Source: Saprospiraceae bacterium (GTDB taxonomy: Bacteria; Bacteroidota; Bacteroidia; Chitinophagales; Saprospiraceae). From it: a stretch of 61,529 nt of DNA. The stretch is taken from NCBI GenBank assembly GCA_019634045.1, contig JAHQWA010000185.1, positions 1 through 61,529 of the forward strand, written 5' to 3'. A program made the position numbers and the translations under genes. The notes under the pieces were generated by a model, which searched no databases, was not told where the DNA came from, and saw only the letters and a list, made by a program, of their open reading frames with translations. This document shows, piece after piece, positions 28,460-37,967 of the stretch. Every line of letters starts with the position of its first letter. The stretch's first letter is position 1.

Positions 28460-29146
28460 ATGAAGAATATCTTGGTGGTGGGAGCCTCTTCCGGAATTGG
28501 AAAATCTCTAACTCACTTACTACAACAAGCGGGGCACAACGTAATAGGAACCTATCGATCTAATGAATTATCGGGTAGCCAGTTTCATTATCTGGATGTA
28601 CTAGAAGAAGAAATATCCTTGGGTTTTTTGCCCGAATCCTTGGATGGATTAGTGTACTGTCCAGGAAGTATTAATCTCAAGCCGTTTGCCCGACTTAAGC
28701 CGGCGGCTTTTGAAGAAGATTATAAACTACAGGTAATTGGAGCTATAAAAGTGCTGCAAGCCGCCCTAAAGCCGCTCAAAAAAAGTGATAGCGCTTCGGT
28801 AGTCTTATTCTCCACAGTGGCCGTACAAGCTGGCTTCAACTTTCACGCGCAAGTGGCAGCTTCAAAGGGTGCGCTGGAGGGCTTGACTAGGGCTTTAGCC
28901 GCAGAATTTGCTCCAAAAATTCGAGTAAATTGTATCGCTCCTTCTTTAACGGATACTCCTTTGGCATCTAAACTGCTGAACTCGGACGACAAAAAAGCGG
29001 CCAATGCGCAGCGTCACCCTTTGAAGAAAATTGGTACTCCGGAGGATATTGCTGAAATGGCAGCTTTCTTGCTCTCTGACAAGTCTACTTGGATTAGTGG
29101 ACAAGTTATGCACGTAGATGGAGGAATGTCTAATCTAAAGGTATAG
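28460..29146 (+). CDS. Atypical SDR protein lacking the catalytic Tyr, first gene of the photolyase cluster
   Basis: A 228-residue Rossmann protein with MKNILVVGASSGIGKSL at the start (glycine motif 8-14). The segment that normally reads YxxxK is V132-A-A-S-K136, so the catalytic Tyr is replaced by Val. This HAxVAxxKGALEGL form recurs, as I recall, in SDR proteins next to photolyase genes. The NAD(P) pocket looks intact, so it may be a cofactor-binding or reducing protein with altered chemistry. It is followed after 5 bp by the TIGR03643 gene. Confidence 0.85.
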   Translation: MKNILVVGASSGIGKSLTHLLQQAGHNVIGTYRSNELSGSQFHYLDVLEEEISLGFLPESLDGLVYCPGSINLKPFARLKPAAFEEDYKLQVIGAIKVLQAALKPLKKSDSASVVLFSTVAVQAGFNFHAQVAASKGALEGLTRALAAEFAPKIRVNCIAPSLTDTPLASKLLNSDDKKAANAQRHPLKKIGTPEDIAEMAAFLLSDKSTWISGQVMHVDGGMSNLKV

Positions 29147-29151
29147 TTTTT

Positions 29152-29430
29152 ATGAGCGAATTAAGTGAAAGAGATCTGGATCGGATTATTGAAATGGCCT
29201 GGGAAGACAGAACTCCTTTCGAGGCCATTCGCTTCCAGTTTGGACTTCCGGAAAAAGAGGTGATACGTTTAATGAGACGGACGCTCAAAGGCAAGAGTTT
29301 TCGCCTTTGGCGTAAAAGGGTCAACAGTGGTGTCAGTAAAAAGCACCTGAAGAAAAGGTCCGCAGAAATTAATCGCTTCAAATGTTCACGTCAGCGGCAT
29401 ATATCCAACAATAAGATCAGCAAAAGGTAG
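29152..29430 (+). CDS. TIGR03643 / DUF2805 family small protein
   Basis: The 92-residue basic protein begins MSELSERDLDRIIEMAWEDR, followed by TPFEAIRFQFGLPEKEVIRL and a Lys/Arg-rich tail. The helix-turn-helix-like core with LMRRTLKGKSFRLWRKRV is the hallmark of TIGR03643. Family members are usually found beside photolyase/cryptochrome genes; the function is unknown, but the charge suggests nucleic-acid binding. It lies 5 bp after the SDR gene and just before the photolyase. Confidence 0.85.
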   Translation: MSELSERDLDRIIEMAWEDRTPFEAIRFQFGLPEKEVIRLMRRTLKGKSFRLWRKRVNSGVSKKHLKKRSAEINRFKCSRQRHISNNKISKR

Positions 29431-29458
29431 GGGAAGGATGGAGTAGCAGCAGATCAAT

Positions 29459-30898
29459 TTGGTTTGGCTTAAAAGGGACCTGAGGTTACAGGATCATGCA
29501 CCCTTGTTTCAGGCGGAACAGGAGGGGCTTCCCTACTTCATCTTGTATTGTTTTGAACCAAGTTTGATTAGATATCCAGACACTTCTATGCGACACCTGC
29601 GCTTTATCTATCATTCCATCTTGGCGCTGAATCAAGAGCTACAGCAAGTTGGCGGAAAAGTGCAAGTCTTCCATGCTGAAGCCATCGAGATGTTTACGTT
29701 TCTACAGCAGGAATTTCGAATCCAACGTGTATTTAGTCACCGGGAGAGCGGTATCCGCTTGACTTGGGAGCGGGATAAAGAGATAGCTGGGTTTTTCAAG
29801 CGGGAAGAGATCGAGTGGATAGAATTTCAAAAAGATGCCGTTCTTAGAGGAATCACTGACCGCCAAGATTGGGAAGACCATAGGAATGCTTACCTTCAGC
29901 AGCCCTTGATCCAAAATCACTTTAGCGCAAAGCTACTTCCTGCTCTACAACATCCCTTCACCTTGGCGAAAGCCGCGGAAGAACAATGGCAAGTTTATCC
30001 TTCCGATTTCCAACCACCTGGGACTGCTATGGCCTGGCGATACTTGCGTTCCTTTATGGCAGATAGAGGAACCAACTATCATCGATTCATTTCTAAGCCC
30101 AGCCTTAGCCGTACAAGTTGTTCTCGCCTCAGCCCATATCTGGCCTGGGGCAATTTGAGCATTCGCCAAGTGTATCAATTCGTAAAGTCTCACCCCAACA
30201 CTCAACTGCACAAAAGAGCTTACCAAAATTTTCTCAGCCGAATAGCTTGGCACTGCCATTTTATTCAAAAGTTCGAGCTAGAATGCGAATATGAAACACA
30301 ATGCATTAATCGAGGATATGAGTTATTGGGGAGAACAAGAAATGACACCTTCATCCATGCCTGGGAAAGGGGGCAGACCGGTTATCCCTTGGTAGATGCT
30401 TGTATGCGTTGTGTCATAGCAACAGCTTGGATCAATTTCCGTATGAGAGCAATGTTGGTGTCTTTTTTATGTCACCACTTGGATCAAGATTGGCGAACTG
30501 GTGTGTACCATTTAGCTCGGCAGTTTTTAGATTATGAACCAGGGATACATTATCCACAATTCCAAATGCAAGCGGGAACTACAGGAGTGAATACGGTTCG
30601 AATCTACAATCCTGTGAAACAATCTAAAGATCATGACCCGGAAGGTGTTTTTATAAAAAAATGGGTGCCAGCACTACGGCAAGTTCCTGGGCCCTTGATC
30701 CATGAGCCTTGGCTATTGACGGAAATGGAACAGACCTTATATGGTTTAAGGTTAGGCGTAGACTATCCGAAACCAGTTGTAGATTTAGTGGAGAGTGGCA
30801 GAATCGCAAGAGACAAAATCTGGGGCCATCGCAGTAATGAATTGGTTCAGAAGGAAAGTAGAAGGATCTTAAAAAAGCATACCAAACGTCAAGCGTAA
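29459..30898 (+). CDS. Cryptochrome/deoxyribodipyrimidine photolyase family, with an amber codon near the natural start
   Basis: The 479-residue frame has an N-terminal photolyase alpha/beta domain ([16 protein letters not shown]) and a C-terminal FAD-binding helical domain ([61 protein letters not shown]). It should repair UV dimers or act as a photoreceptor. The frame as read starts at TTG 29459, which is unusual. The same frame upstream reads ATG GAG TAG CAG CAG ATC AAT TTG from 29438, so a normal ATG is followed by an in-frame TAG at codon 3. Either TTG is used or the TAG is a mutation or base error. Confidence 0.85.
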   Translation: MVWLKRDLRLQDHAPLFQAEQEGLPYFILYCFEPSLIRYPDTSMRHLRFIYHSILALNQELQQVGGKVQVFHAEAIEMFTFLQQEFRIQRVFSHRESGIRLTWERDKEIAGFFKREEIEWIEFQKDAVLRGITDRQDWEDHRNAYLQQPLIQNHFSAKLLPALQHPFTLAKAAEEQWQVYPSDFQPPGTAMAWRYLRSFMADRGTNYHRFISKPSLSRTSCSRLSPYLAWGNLSIRQVYQFVKSHPNTQLHKRAYQNFLSRIAWHCHFIQKFELECEYETQCINRGYELLGRTRNDTFIHAWERGQTGYPLVDACMRCVIATAWINFRMRAMLVSFLCHHLDQDWRTGVYHLARQFLDYEPGIHYPQFQMQAGTTGVNTVRIYNPVKQSKDHDPEGVFIKKWVPALRQVPGPLIHEPWLLTEMEQTLYGLRLGVDYPKPVVDLVESGRIARDKIWGHRSNELVQKESRRILKKHTKRQA

Positions 30899-30928
30899 AT
30901 ACGCAGTACAATTACAGCCGTTCCAGCT

Positions 30929-31078
30929 ATGAAAAAACAACATTTACCTGAGAAGATTTGCCATAGTTGCGGTCGCGCTTTTGCTTGGCGCAAGAAGTGG
31001 GCGAAGAATTGGGAGGCAGTCAAATATTGTAGTGAACGATGTCGGCGAAACAAGAAGAGTTATGAAGAAAAGCGTTAA
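30929..31078 (+). CDS. DUF2256 zinc-finger-like protein (49 aa)
   Basis: ATG at 30929 opens [20 protein letters not shown] and 29 more residues ending SYEEKR. Four Cys (11, 14, 34, 38) in CxxC...CxxxC form a treble-clef-like zinc site with many basic residues, matching DUF2256. The gene lies 30 bp after the photolyase stop and overlaps the start of the next photolyase-like gene by 17 bp. DUF2256 proteins accompany cryptochrome-related proteins in many genomes, and the role is unknown. Confidence 0.85.
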   Translation: MKKQHLPEKICHSCGRAFAWRKKWAKNWEAVKYCSERCRRNKKSYEEKR

Positions 31079-32549
31079 TCTGATTTTTCCCCACCAGTTA
31101 TTTGCGGACTCCTCCTTACTAGCGAATGCAAACCCAATTTTGCTGGTTGAGGAGTTTCTATTCTTTCGGCAGTATCCCTTTCACAAGCAGAAACTCGCTT
31201 TTCATAGAGCCAGTATGAAAACGTATGCAGAATATCTAATTGGAAAGGGACGTGAAGTGCAATATGTGGAATCCTTTGAGGAAATAGCTGATGTCAGGAA
31301 ACTGATCCCATTCCTTAAGGAGGATGGTGTGGAAGAGCTCATGATGATAGATGTGACTGATGATTGGTTGAATCAAAGGATATCCACTTCGGCGGAACGA
31401 CTGGGTTTAAAGCTTGAGGTATACCCTTCCCCTTTGTTTTTGAATACAAGGGCGGAGCTAGGCTCTTTTTTCAAGCCGAGCAAGAAAAAGTTTTTCCAAA
31501 CCAAATTCTATATTAGTCAACGAAAGAAATGGGAAGTGTTGCTGGTGGGAGCGGAACAGCCAGTAGGAGGAAAGTGGAGTTTTGATGCTGAAAATCGGAA
31601 GAAGTACCCACAGAAGAAAATACCACCTTTAATTAGTTATCCAGAGAGCGACTTGTTCTATGAAGAAGCTTGCAGGTACGTAGCACAATATTTTAAGGAC
31701 AACCCCGGAGAACTCACCGATTTTCCATTGTACCCCTATAACTATAAAACTACGCTTGCTTGGTTTCGGCAATTTTTAAGTTTTCGATTTTTTGAATTCG
31801 GGGATTATGAAGATGCCATAGTAGCGGATGAATCCATACTGCATCACAGTGTATTGACTCCGATGTTAAACGTCGGGCTGATAACGCCTAAACAGATTCT
31901 GCTAAAAAGTTTAAATTTTGCAGCGAAAGAAGAAATACCCATCAATTCCACCGAGGGCTTTATACGGCAGATTATTGGTTGGCGGGAATTCATTCGCGGG
32001 ATATACGAATGCAAAGGACGAGAGGAAAGAACCCTAAACAATTGGGGGTTTAATCGAAAAATACCAGAAAGCTTTTACACGGGAGAAACCGGCATACTGC
32101 CTTTGGATCAGACCATTAAGAAAGTTCTGCGTACGGGCTATTGCCATCATATTGAGCGCCTAATGGTACTTGGGAATTTTATGCTTTTATGTGAATTTGA
32201 TCCCGATGAGGTCTATCGATGGTTTATGGAACTCTTTATTGATGCCTACGACTGGGTCATGGTGCCCAATGTATATGGCATGAGTCAATTTGCGGATGGC
32301 GGACTGATGTCCACCAAACCTTACATAAGCGGAAGCAATTACTTAATGAAGATGAGTAATTACAAGAAAGGTCCTTGGCAGGAAACCTGGGATGCTTTGT
32401 TCTGGCGATTTATGCATGTACATCGAGACTTCTTTACCCGCAACCCTAGGTTAGGCATGTTGGTCCGAACTTTTGATAAAATGAATCCGGAAAAGCAAGA
32501 ATTACTGCTCAAGAGAGCAGAAGCTTACCACTTAACATTGGATCAATAG
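31062..32549 (+). CDS. Cryptochrome/photolyase-related protein (DPRP, PF04244 type) without the usual C-terminal Cys
   Basis: From [20 protein letters not shown] at 31062 the product has 495 residues, the normal length; the frame extends further up only by overlapping DUF2256 in another frame. Family motifs include [58 protein letters not shown] and [16 protein letters not shown]. Canonical members of this (6-4) photolyase group carry a [4Fe-4S] cluster whose ligands lie just after the last motif. Here residues 435-495 contain no Cys, so a complete cluster is unlikely. FAD-dependent repair may still occur. Confidence 0.85.
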   Translation: MKKSVNLIFPHQLFADSSLLANANPILLVEEFLFFRQYPFHKQKLAFHRASMKTYAEYLIGKGREVQYVESFEEIADVRKLIPFLKEDGVEELMMIDVTDDWLNQRISTSAERLGLKLEVYPSPLFLNTRAELGSFFKPSKKKFFQTKFYISQRKKWEVLLVGAEQPVGGKWSFDAENRKKYPQKKIPPLISYPESDLFYEEACRYVAQYFKDNPGELTDFPLYPYNYKTTLAWFRQFLSFRFFEFGDYEDAIVADESILHHSVLTPMLNVGLITPKQILLKSLNFAAKEEIPINSTEGFIRQIIGWREFIRGIYECKGREERTLNNWGFNRKIPESFYTGETGILPLDQTIKKVLRTGYCHHIERLMVLGNFMLLCEFDPDEVYRWFMELFIDAYDWVMVPNVYGMSQFADGGLMSTKPYISGSNYLMKMSNYKKGPWQETWDALFWRFMHVHRDFFTRNPRLGMLVRTFDKMNPEKQELLLKRAEAYHLTLDQ

Positions 32550-32675
32550 CCCACAATTTCTTAGCTATTTACCCAAGCCCACCGAAGCCCATTGGTCCGG
32601 TCATTAATCCTCACTTGCTTCCAAAGCGACCTGACAAATCATTTTTTTTCCTACTTTCACCTCTTCATGCTGCAG

Positions 32676-32720
32676 TGTGATACGCATCACTGTAAAGGAA
32701 TGCAGGAACCCTTTACTTTG
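32676..32720 (+). promoter_or_regulatory. Crp-type site and promoter of the persulfide dioxygenase gene
   Basis: TGTGATACGCATCACT (32676-32691) is a CRP-like palindrome. After exactly 21 nt comes TTACTTTG (32713-32720), one mismatch from the Bacteroidota -7 box TAnnTTTG. The palindrome centre would lie near -42, the classic class II activator position. The same arrangement and spacing occur at 53624-53668. The ATG follows at 32743. Confidence 0.7.
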
Positions 32721-32742
32721 TAGCAACAAAAAATCTTTTACT

Positions 32743-34161
32743 ATGATAATAGAGCAAATATATACGGGTTGCCTCGCACAGGGGGCTTATTACATTGAGA
32801 GTGAAGGCGAAGCAGCAATCATTGATCCATTGCGTGAAACGGAACCCTATCTGAAGCGAGCAGCTAACGCTGGGGTTCAGATCAAGTACATCTTCGAGAC
32901 ACATTTTCATGCTGATTTCGTTTCTGGCCATTTGGATCTTGCCAAGGAAACAGGAGCGAAAATCATCTACGGACCTAATGCCGAAACAAAATACGAGAAA
33001 CACACTGCCAGGGACGGAGAAGAGTTCAAGCTAGGGGCAGTTACTATTCGAGTATTGCATACGCCAGGACATACACCAGAGAGCACTACCTATTTGCTCT
33101 TAAACCAAGAAGGAAAGGAACATGCCATTTTTACCGGAGACACTTTGTTTATCGGAGATGTAGGGCGGCCAGATCTGGCGCAGAAGCACGGAAGCGTCAC
33201 GAAGGAGGATCTTGCGGGTTGGTTATACGATAGCCTTCGAACTAAGATCATGACTTTACCAGATGAGGTAATAGTTTATCCGGCGCACGGAGCGGGTTCT
33301 GCCTGTGGCAAGAATATGTCTAAGGATACCTGGGATACCTTGGGCCACCAAAAGCAGACCAATTATGCCCTACGTGCCGACATGACTCGAGCGGAGTTTA
33401 TTAAGGAAGTTACGGAAGGACTATTGCCTCCTCCCCAGTACTTTGCCAAAAATGCACAATTGAACAAGCAGGGATATGAGAGTATAGATAAGGTTATGCA
33501 AAGGGGCGCTGTAGCCTTGAGTCCCAGGGGCTTTGAAGCGGCGGCCAATGAAAATGATGCCCTAATCTTGGATGTTCGAGATAAGACGGTTTTTGTAAAA
33601 GGTTTTATCCCGAATTCTATCTTTATCGGATTGGATGGAAGCTTCGCGCCATGGGTAGGAGCCTTGATTAAAGACTTAATGCAGCCGATCCTAATCGTCG
33701 CACCTGAAGGCAGGGAAGAGGAAACAATCAAGCGCCTGGCTAGGGTAGGATATGACAATGCGATTGGTTACTTAGCGGGTGGTTTTGAAGCATGGAAGGC
33801 TTCGGGAGCAGCCTATGATCAAGTGGAAACAATCGATCTAAATACCTTTGCAGCGGCGGCTGAAGCGGATTCGAGTATGAAGATCATGGATGTGCGCAAG
33901 CCTTCAGAATGGTCAGCTGAGCACATTGAGGGCTCGCTCAATATCCCTTTGGATTTCATCAATGAGAAAATGAGCGAGATTTCAAAGGAAGAACAATATT
34001 TCATGCATTGTCGAAGTGGTTATCGATCGACCGTAGCCGCCTCTATTCTTAAGGCTAGGGGATTTGAGAACCTGATAAATGTACATGGTGCGGTTGCTCA
34101 AATGGAGGCTGCCGGCTTACCCATGACAAACTTTGTTTGTCCATCTACGGGTGCGGTTTAA
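32743..34161 (+). CDS. Metallo-beta-lactamase-fold persulfide dioxygenase fused to two rhodanese domains
   Basis: From MIIEQIYTGCLAQGAYYIES at 32743 the product has 472 residues. Residues 1-240 form an ETHE1-like domain with H54-F-H56-A-D58, the second ligand region LHTPGHTPES and FTGDTLFIGDVGRPDL. The first rhodanese domain (about 265-365) lacks its catalytic Cys (LIVAPEGREEE). The second (about 375-470) has C423 in MHCRSGYRST. The enzyme should oxidise glutathione- or similar persulfide to sulfite and transfer sulfane sulfur. The SulP transporter follows after 104 bp. A Crp-type site upstream suggests control by the regulator at 18121. Confidence 0.92.
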   Translation: MIIEQIYTGCLAQGAYYIESEGEAAIIDPLRETEPYLKRAANAGVQIKYIFETHFHADFVSGHLDLAKETGAKIIYGPNAETKYEKHTARDGEEFKLGAVTIRVLHTPGHTPESTTYLLLNQEGKEHAIFTGDTLFIGDVGRPDLAQKHGSVTKEDLAGWLYDSLRTKIMTLPDEVIVYPAHGAGSACGKNMSKDTWDTLGHQKQTNYALRADMTRAEFIKEVTEGLLPPPQYFAKNAQLNKQGYESIDKVMQRGAVALSPRGFEAAANENDALILDVRDKTVFVKGFIPNSIFIGLDGSFAPWVGALIKDLMQPILIVAPEGREEETIKRLARVGYDNAIGYLAGGFEAWKASGAAYDQVETIDLNTFAAAAEADSSMKIMDVRKPSEWSAEHIEGSLNIPLDFINEKMSEISKEEQYFMHCRSGYRSTVAASILKARGFENLINVHGAVAQMEAAGLPMTNFVCPSTGAV

Positions 34162-34265
34162 GAACAATTGTTGACAGACTAAGGCCATGGACTGAAGGTA
34201 GAAAGCGAATCTCTTTTCTTATCTTGGCCGTATAATAGAAGTGTGCATAAATAGCCCCTCAGTCC

Positions 34266-36005
34266 ATGCAATGGAGTAGATGGTTTCCCATACTTGATTC
34301 CTTAGATCAATATACTCGAGTTGATTTCGGGAAAGATCTTTCCGCCGGCCTCACGGTGGGCGTAATGCTTATCCCGCAAGGCATGGCGTACGCGATGTTG
34401 ACGGGCATGCCTCCCATCTATGGGCTGTATGGTGGATTCATACCTTTGTTCCTCTATGCGATCTTCGGTTCTTCGAGGCAAATGTCCATTGGCCCAGTAG
34501 CGATATCGTCCTTGTTGGTATTGGCCGGAATCAGTCAGTTAGAAGAGCCCGGCAGCGCGGCGTTTATAGAACTGGTGATATTGACTGGCTTATTGGTGGG
34601 CTTAGCACAGTTGCTGCTCAGCTTTTTAAGGATGGGCTTCCTCGTCAATTTCCTTTCGCATCCGGTATTAGTTGGATTTACCTCTGCTGCTGCTGTGATC
34701 ATAGGGATTAGCCAGTTGAAGGATCTACTTGGGATTGATATTCCACGATTTGCACATTCCTACGAAACCTTGTTCTACGCCATAGAGCATATCGGGCAAA
34801 CCCATTTACTTTCCGTACTCTTTTGCTTAGGAGCACTTTTCGCCATTTTGGCATTTCGATCTATACATCGATCTATTCCTGGACCACTCATCGTTACGGT
34901 AATCGGGACGCTGTTAGCTTGGGGGTTCCACTTGGAAGGAGAAGGCTTGGCCTTGGTACGTGAGGTGCCGGAGGGCTTACCTGCTTTTGAAATTCCAATT
35001 CTTGCTTGGGATAAGATAGTGTCGGTGATGCCCACGGTATTTACGGTGACGGTGATTTGTGTGGTAGAGAGTATCGGCATAGCTAAAGTGCTAGAGGCAA
35101 AGCATCAGACTTATGAGGTGCGGCCGGATCAGGAGCTGCTGGCTTTAGGCGTTTCAAAATTAGTAGGCGCCTTTTTCCAATCCTTGGTGACCTCGGGAAG
35201 TTTTAGTCGCTCGGCCGTGAATGACGAGGCTGGGGCAAAGACTGGTGTCGCTTCTATTGTGGCTGCGACTTTGGTTGGTTTAACCTTGTTGTTTCTCACT
35301 GACCTGGTATATTTCCTACCCAAAGCGGTGCTAGCAGCCATTATTTTGCTAGCTATCAAGAGTCTTTTTGATCTAAAAGAGGCCGTCCACTTATGGCATA
35401 CCCATAGAAGGGATTTCTGGATGATGTTGGTTACCTTTTTGGTGACTCTAGTGTTTGGAATTGGGGAAGGGGTGGTAGCTGGAGTGACGTTGTCTTTAAT
35501 GACTGTATTGTATAGAAGTTCAAGACCTCATTTAGCGGTCTTGGGAAAGTTACCGGGAACGCACTTTTATCGGAATATCAAACGCTTTCAGGAAGCAGAA
35601 CAATCAGATGAAATATTAATCTTGCGTTTTGATGATCAACTATATTTCGGCAATGCCAGTTATTTTAAGGAGAACATCAAACGCTTAGTAAGTGAGAAAG
35701 GATCAAACCTGCGTCTGTTGATAATGGATGCCAGTTCTATGCACGACATTGATAGTACGGGTATTCATGCGCTGGAAGAGATGTATAAATATCTACAGGA
35801 GCGGAACATCCGATTGAACTTATGTGGGGTGATTGGGCCAGTTCGAGATATGTTGTATCGCGTCAACCTAATCGAAGGCTTTGGGAAAGAGAACTTCTTT
35901 ATGTATGTGCATACTGCCGAAGATGCCTTCTACAACGGGACGCAGCAAGGAGACTTGCCCTGGAATCCCAGGGCTATCCAGACAAATGTCAAGAATCGTC
36001 AATAA
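34266..36005 (+). CDS. SulP-family sulfate/anion permease with STAS domain
   Basis: The 579-residue protein has about a dozen membrane segments, with the SulP signatures AGLTVGVMLIPQGMAYAMLT, SSRQMSIGPVAISSLL and SFSRSAVNDEAGAKTG. The C-terminal STAS domain is at about 445-560 (LLIMDASSMHDIDSTGIHAL). It moves sulfate or another anion, probably coupled to Na+, H+ or bicarbonate. Its place after the persulfide dioxygenase gene and before a rhodanese suggests it handles sulfur oxyanions made or used by them. No CRP-like site is seen in its own upstream region. Confidence 0.92.
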   Translation: MQWSRWFPILDSLDQYTRVDFGKDLSAGLTVGVMLIPQGMAYAMLTGMPPIYGLYGGFIPLFLYAIFGSSRQMSIGPVAISSLLVLAGISQLEEPGSAAFIELVILTGLLVGLAQLLLSFLRMGFLVNFLSHPVLVGFTSAAAVIIGISQLKDLLGIDIPRFAHSYETLFYAIEHIGQTHLLSVLFCLGALFAILAFRSIHRSIPGPLIVTVIGTLLAWGFHLEGEGLALVREVPEGLPAFEIPILAWDKIVSVMPTVFTVTVICVVESIGIAKVLEAKHQTYEVRPDQELLALGVSKLVGAFFQSLVTSGSFSRSAVNDEAGAKTGVASIVAATLVGLTLLFLTDLVYFLPKAVLAAIILLAIKSLFDLKEAVHLWHTHRRDFWMMLVTFLVTLVFGIGEGVVAGVTLSLMTVLYRSSRPHLAVLGKLPGTHFYRNIKRFQEAEQSDEILILRFDDQLYFGNASYFKENIKRLVSEKGSNLRLLIMDASSMHDIDSTGIHALEEMYKYLQERNIRLNLCGVIGPVRDMLYRVNLIEGFGKENFFMYVHTAEDAFYNGTQQGDLPWNPRAIQTNVKNRQ

Positions 36006-36129
36006 CGTAAGTGGATTTGAGGAGCAACGTAAATGCCTCAGCAGAATTGACTGAAATCCCTTATTTTTGTACCATCTTAGAATGTGAAGTAGGAGTAGTC
36101 CAGTAAATGTTTAACATTGAAAGCCAATA

Positions 36130-36498
36130 ATGGAAGATAAATCTTGTAAGACCCCTCGCTGGCGCATGTTCAAGGCGCGCCTAAATAACCTCAAGCCAAT
36201 TGAGGCACAACAGCTAATGGATGAATCTGCGGATTTGATTTTGATAGATGTTAGGACACCAAAAGAATTCTTAAACGGGCACTTTGAAGCGGCTAGGAAT
36301 ATTGACTACTTTGGCGATGATTTTTATGAGCAAATGGAAGCTTTGGACCCAAACCAGCGGTATCTGGTGTATTGCCGAAGCGGTCGTAGAAGTATCCGGG
36401 CTTGCACCTTGATGATCAATGGGGGCATGTCAAAAGAAAATGTATTCAATCTAGATGGCGGATGGCAGGCCTGGCACGAAGTGTTCCAATTTAATTAA
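36130..36498 (+). CDS. Single-domain rhodanese (sulfurtransferase)
   Basis: The 122-residue protein is one rhodanese domain: LKPIEAQQLMDESADLILID, VRTPKEFLNGHFEAARNIDY and the active loop YCRSGRRS with catalytic C82. It begins MEDKSCKTPRWRMFKARLNN; Met13 is an alternative start. It transfers sulfane sulfur to thiols or cyanide. It forms part of the sulfur group with the preceding SulP and persulfide dioxygenase genes but is 124 bp from SulP and ends in a strong terminator. Confidence 0.9.
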   Translation: MEDKSCKTPRWRMFKARLNNLKPIEAQQLMDESADLILIDVRTPKEFLNGHFEAARNIDYFGDDFYEQMEALDPNQRYLVYCRSGRRSIRACTLMINGGMSKENVFNLDGGWQAWHEVFQFN

Positions 36499-36518
36499 GG
36501 TAACTATCCTTGCTCCAG

Positions 36519-36561
36519 GAATAGAAAAGCCCCAAGGCATTGCCTTGGGGCTTTTCTATTC
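36519..36561. terminator. Strong 20-bp-stem terminator
   Basis: Positions 36519-36538 and 36542-36561 are perfect inverted copies around a 3-nt ATT loop. The stem holds a GCCCCAAGGC core and runs of A and T on the outer side, so it can terminate in both directions. It ends the rhodanese transcript. Confidence 0.9.
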
Positions 36562-36758
36562 TGGTTTGCTTGTACATTTTTATTTCTGTACCTAATCTTT
36601 GTAATCTTATGGAAGAGCTAAAACAGCTTTGACGACTAAACTGCGCTCTATCTAATAGTGTATTTAGAAAAGAAATTGTCCTGATAATATCGGCACAGAT
36701 AACCAAACGACCTACATTATTGTTAAGCTACTACAATAAGTATTTTAAGTAGACTATC

Positions 36759-37775
36759 ATGAGTAATAATAAGATACTATCCATTCAACGCCTGGGATTT
36801 CCATGGCAGACTAGTGACCCTTTTTTGTTTTGCGCCTACCATAAGGATGATTATCCGGCTGGTAATGGTGAAATGGGACCTCAGGCTTCGCTGGCCGCCC
36901 GGCCGCTTGGGCAAGACTTTAATCCCCAATTTCCTTGGCGAATGTACCATGGAAAAACGGTTCCTGGTTTTCCATCTCATCCACACCGTGGATTTGAGAC
37001 TGTTACCATAGCAGCTGAAGGCTTGGTTGATCACGCGGATTCCTTGGGGGCTGCGGGGCGCTTTGGCAATGGGGATGTACAATGGATGACTGCCGGGAAA
37101 GGGGTACAGCATTCTGAAATGTTCCCGCTCTTGAAGGAGGACCAAGGGAATCCATTAGAACTCTTTCAGATTTGGCTGAATTTACCTAAGAAAAATAAGT
37201 TAGTTGATCCACATTTTGCCATGCTTTGGCGAGACACCATTCCTGTATTTGAAGATGTGGATGAAGCCGGACATAAAACCAGTGTCACTGTGATTGCAGG
37301 AGAAATCAACGGGGTGAAGGCTCCTAGCCCGGCACCCAATTCCTGGGCAGCTGATCCTACAAACCAAGTCGGGATATGGATGATCATGATGGAGGCCGGG
37401 GCGACTTGGACTATACCTTCTGCTTCTTCCGACCTTAACCGGACTTTGTATTTCTATCGAGGAGCGGATTTCAAGCTGGAAGAGACTAGTATCCCCGAGA
37501 ATTCCGCTATCAAAGTGGATGCCAGTCAAACCCTCAGCTTGCAAAATGGGACAGAGCCAACACATCTATTATTCCTGCAAGGAAAACCCATTGGCGAAGC
37601 TGTAGCACAGCATGGCCCCTTTGTGATGAATACTGATCAAGAAATTTATGAGGCGATCCAGGATTTTCAACGGACTGCCTTTGGAGGATGGCCATGGCCG
37701 AAGTCTGATCAGGTGCATCCACGGGAAAGGGGGCGTTTTGCGATTCATGCGGATGGTAGGGAGGAGGTCAAGTAA
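36759..37775 (+). CDS. Pirin-family protein
   Basis: The 338-residue bicupin shows pirin hallmarks: [20 protein letters not shown] with the metal-binding His pair, [19 protein letters not shown] and [21 protein letters not shown] weaker C-terminal cupin is about 190-300. Family members bind iron or another metal; some degrade quercetin, others act as redox-responsive regulators. It stands alone downstream of the sulfur genes, separated by a strong terminator, so it is probably not cotranscribed with them. Confidence 0.92.
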   Translation: MSNNKILSIQRLGFPWQTSDPFLFCAYHKDDYPAGNGEMGPQASLAARPLGQDFNPQFPWRMYHGKTVPGFPSHPHRGFETVTIAAEGLVDHADSLGAAGRFGNGDVQWMTAGKGVQHSEMFPLLKEDQGNPLELFQIWLNLPKKNKLVDPHFAMLWRDTIPVFEDVDEAGHKTSVTVIAGEINGVKAPSPAPNSWAADPTNQVGIWMIMMEAGATWTIPSASSDLNRTLYFYRGADFKLEETSIPENSAIKVDASQTLSLQNGTEPTHLLFLQGKPIGEAVAQHGPFVMNTDQEIYEAIQDFQRTAFGGWPWPKSDQVHPRERGRFAIHADGREEVK

Positions 37776-37908
37776 CTGACCTTTCGCTGCGCGAAGGTTT
37801 TGATCAGGGCAGATAAGTAATTTGAGTGACACAAGCCCGAGAAGTTCACCCTTGATTACTGCTGCTGTCTAGAGATAAGCAACAACACAAAGATGACCTT
37901 GTCCTTAA

Positions 37909-37943
37909 TACCGTGGAACAAAAATAACTTTGGTTCCACGGTA
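37909..37943 (+). promoter_or_regulatory. Inverted repeat flanking a perfect -7 box, M16 peptidase promoter
   Basis: TACCGTGGAAC (37909-37919) and GTTCCACGGTA (37933-37943) are perfect 11-bp inverted copies. Between them lies TAACTTTG (37925-37932), an exact match to the Bacteroidota -7 element. A TTG occurs about 23 nt upstream, slightly longer than usual spacing. A dimeric regulator bound here would cover the promoter. The M16 gene ATG follows at 37968. Confidence 0.6.
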
Positions 37944-37967
37944 ATTAGCGTAATCAAACTTTAGATT

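Noticed and set aside
30595..30604. GGTTCGAATC resembling a tRNA T-loop
   Set aside because: It lies within the conserved coding sequence of the photolyase and no acceptor or anticodon stem can be folded around it.
35822..36010. Alternative plus-strand frame within the 3' end of the SulP gene
   Set aside because: It lies out of frame inside the conserved STAS domain and shows no protein-like features.
36777..37145. Long antisense frame (122 codons) over the pirin gene
   Set aside because: It is the complement of a strongly conserved pirin frame and its product has no recognisable motif.
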